31,918 nucleotides of DNA from NCBI GenBank assembly GCA_024741835.1, contig JAENRP010000008.1, positions 39,181-71,098 on the forward strand, written 5' to 3'. Numbering within the stretch: the first letter of the stretch is position 1; every line of letters starts with the position of its first letter. This document shows positions 31,469-31,918 of the stretch, one piece after another. The DNA comes from Diplocarpon mali. Lineage: Eukaryota; Ascomycota; Leotiomycetes; Helotiales; Drepanopezizaceae. Below the pieces are notes generated by a model. The model saw only the letters and a list, made by a program, of their open reading frames with translations. It did not search any database and was not told where the DNA came from. The position numbers and the translations under genes are program-made.

Positions 31469-31918
31469 AACTACCCTCACGTTCCGTCCCTCGGAAGGGC
31501 TTCCTACGATAACACACGCAAGCCTTGATACTCCAAGAACCATACAGGTCCAAGAACTCGCCGCATAGAGTTCGGCATCGCGCGCAGCGGTTCGTCGAAT
31601 TGGTCTACTCAGCAACACCGGACCAGGGATGCAGGTGGTATGGTATGGTTTGGGGGCTGGCGCGCGCATTTGTCTCGAGGGGTTTGTTTACCTGCGCGGG
31701 TGGTGTATGGTGTGATGGATCTGCACCTGCATTGACCGGTTTCTGTAGACTGCGCAAGTCATGCCTTTATTCTCCACCTCGTTCCTCCTACTGTCTGACG
31801 CAACGCGCGAGAGTCCCTCTTACCGTAGGGTGCCAAAAGTGTGAACACCACCCAGTGCTGTAGCCGTCCGATAAGATAACAGAGTCAGCTTCCGACCCCA
31901 TCCCCGCAGCCGAGGGTC

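Larger units (their letters stand above)
29064..31918. other. Gene-free right flank (BST1 upstream region)
   Basis: About 2.85 kb from the BST1 start to the window end. It contains the BST1 promoter and perhaps the promoter or leader of a gene off the right edge. Open frames are short, low in complexity (Ser, Arg, Leu or Val runs) and unrecognisable. Notable contents are the GCTCT pentamer array, GTT and TTC trinucleotide runs, a GATGCAGAGACA-type array and a 35-bp tandem duplication, each listed separately. I see no tRNA, rRNA or transposon. Confidence 0.6.

Overview
This is nuclear DNA of a filamentous ascomycete (Pezizomycotina; the class cannot be fixed by eye). The genes are split by 45-76 nt introns with GTATGT/GTAAGT-type donors and CTAAC-type branch points. 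They are closely packed on alternating strands, and their products are fungal orthologs such as Krr1, Irc3, Rrn5, Rsc8/Swi3, ETF-alpha, Arh1, Pms1 and Bst1. I see no bacterial features, viral genes, rRNA, tRNA, CRISPR array or intact transposon.

Layout. 1-1034 (-): 5' coding exons of a probable AreB/ASD4-type GATA factor whose zinc finger lies off the left edge. 1035-3427: gene-free divergent promoter region with several simple-sequence tracts. 3428-4613 (+): KRR1. 5314-7504 (-): a two-exon, 704-residue protein with paired cysteines that I do not recognise. 7505-8500: gene-free and AT-richer. 8501-10527 (-): IRC3, head to head with RRN5 (10886-12988, +). 13303-15440 (-): RSC8/SWI3, head to head with the ETF alpha subunit (15845-16939, +). 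16971-18631 (-): ARH1, which converges on ETFA with 31 bp between stop codons and is head to head with a four-helix membrane protein (18891-20743, +). 21040-24576 (-): PMS1. 25501-29063 (-): BST1. 29064-31918: gene-free and rich in short tandem repeats.

This is a housekeeping region and not an accessory island. Three products are mitochondrial (Irc3, ETF-alpha, Arh1). Four act on rRNA synthesis, chromatin or DNA repair (Krr1, Rrn5, Rsc8, Pms1), and one acts in the ER on GPI anchors (Bst1). Two of the three short head-to-head pairs couple a mitochondrial gene to a nuclear chromatin or transcription gene (IRC3-RRN5, ETFA-RSC8). I found no gene cluster forming a new multi-gene system. The points most worth a second look are the unrecognised cysteine-pair protein, a histone-fold-like segment in the Rrn5 homolog, clusters of ACGCG motifs just upstream of PMS1 and IRC3, tandem or competing splice acceptors in ETFA and RSC8, and an in-frame retainable intron in the GATA-factor gene. 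Exon coordinates were derived by hand from splice consensus, reading frame and protein-family conservation; no transcript data were available.
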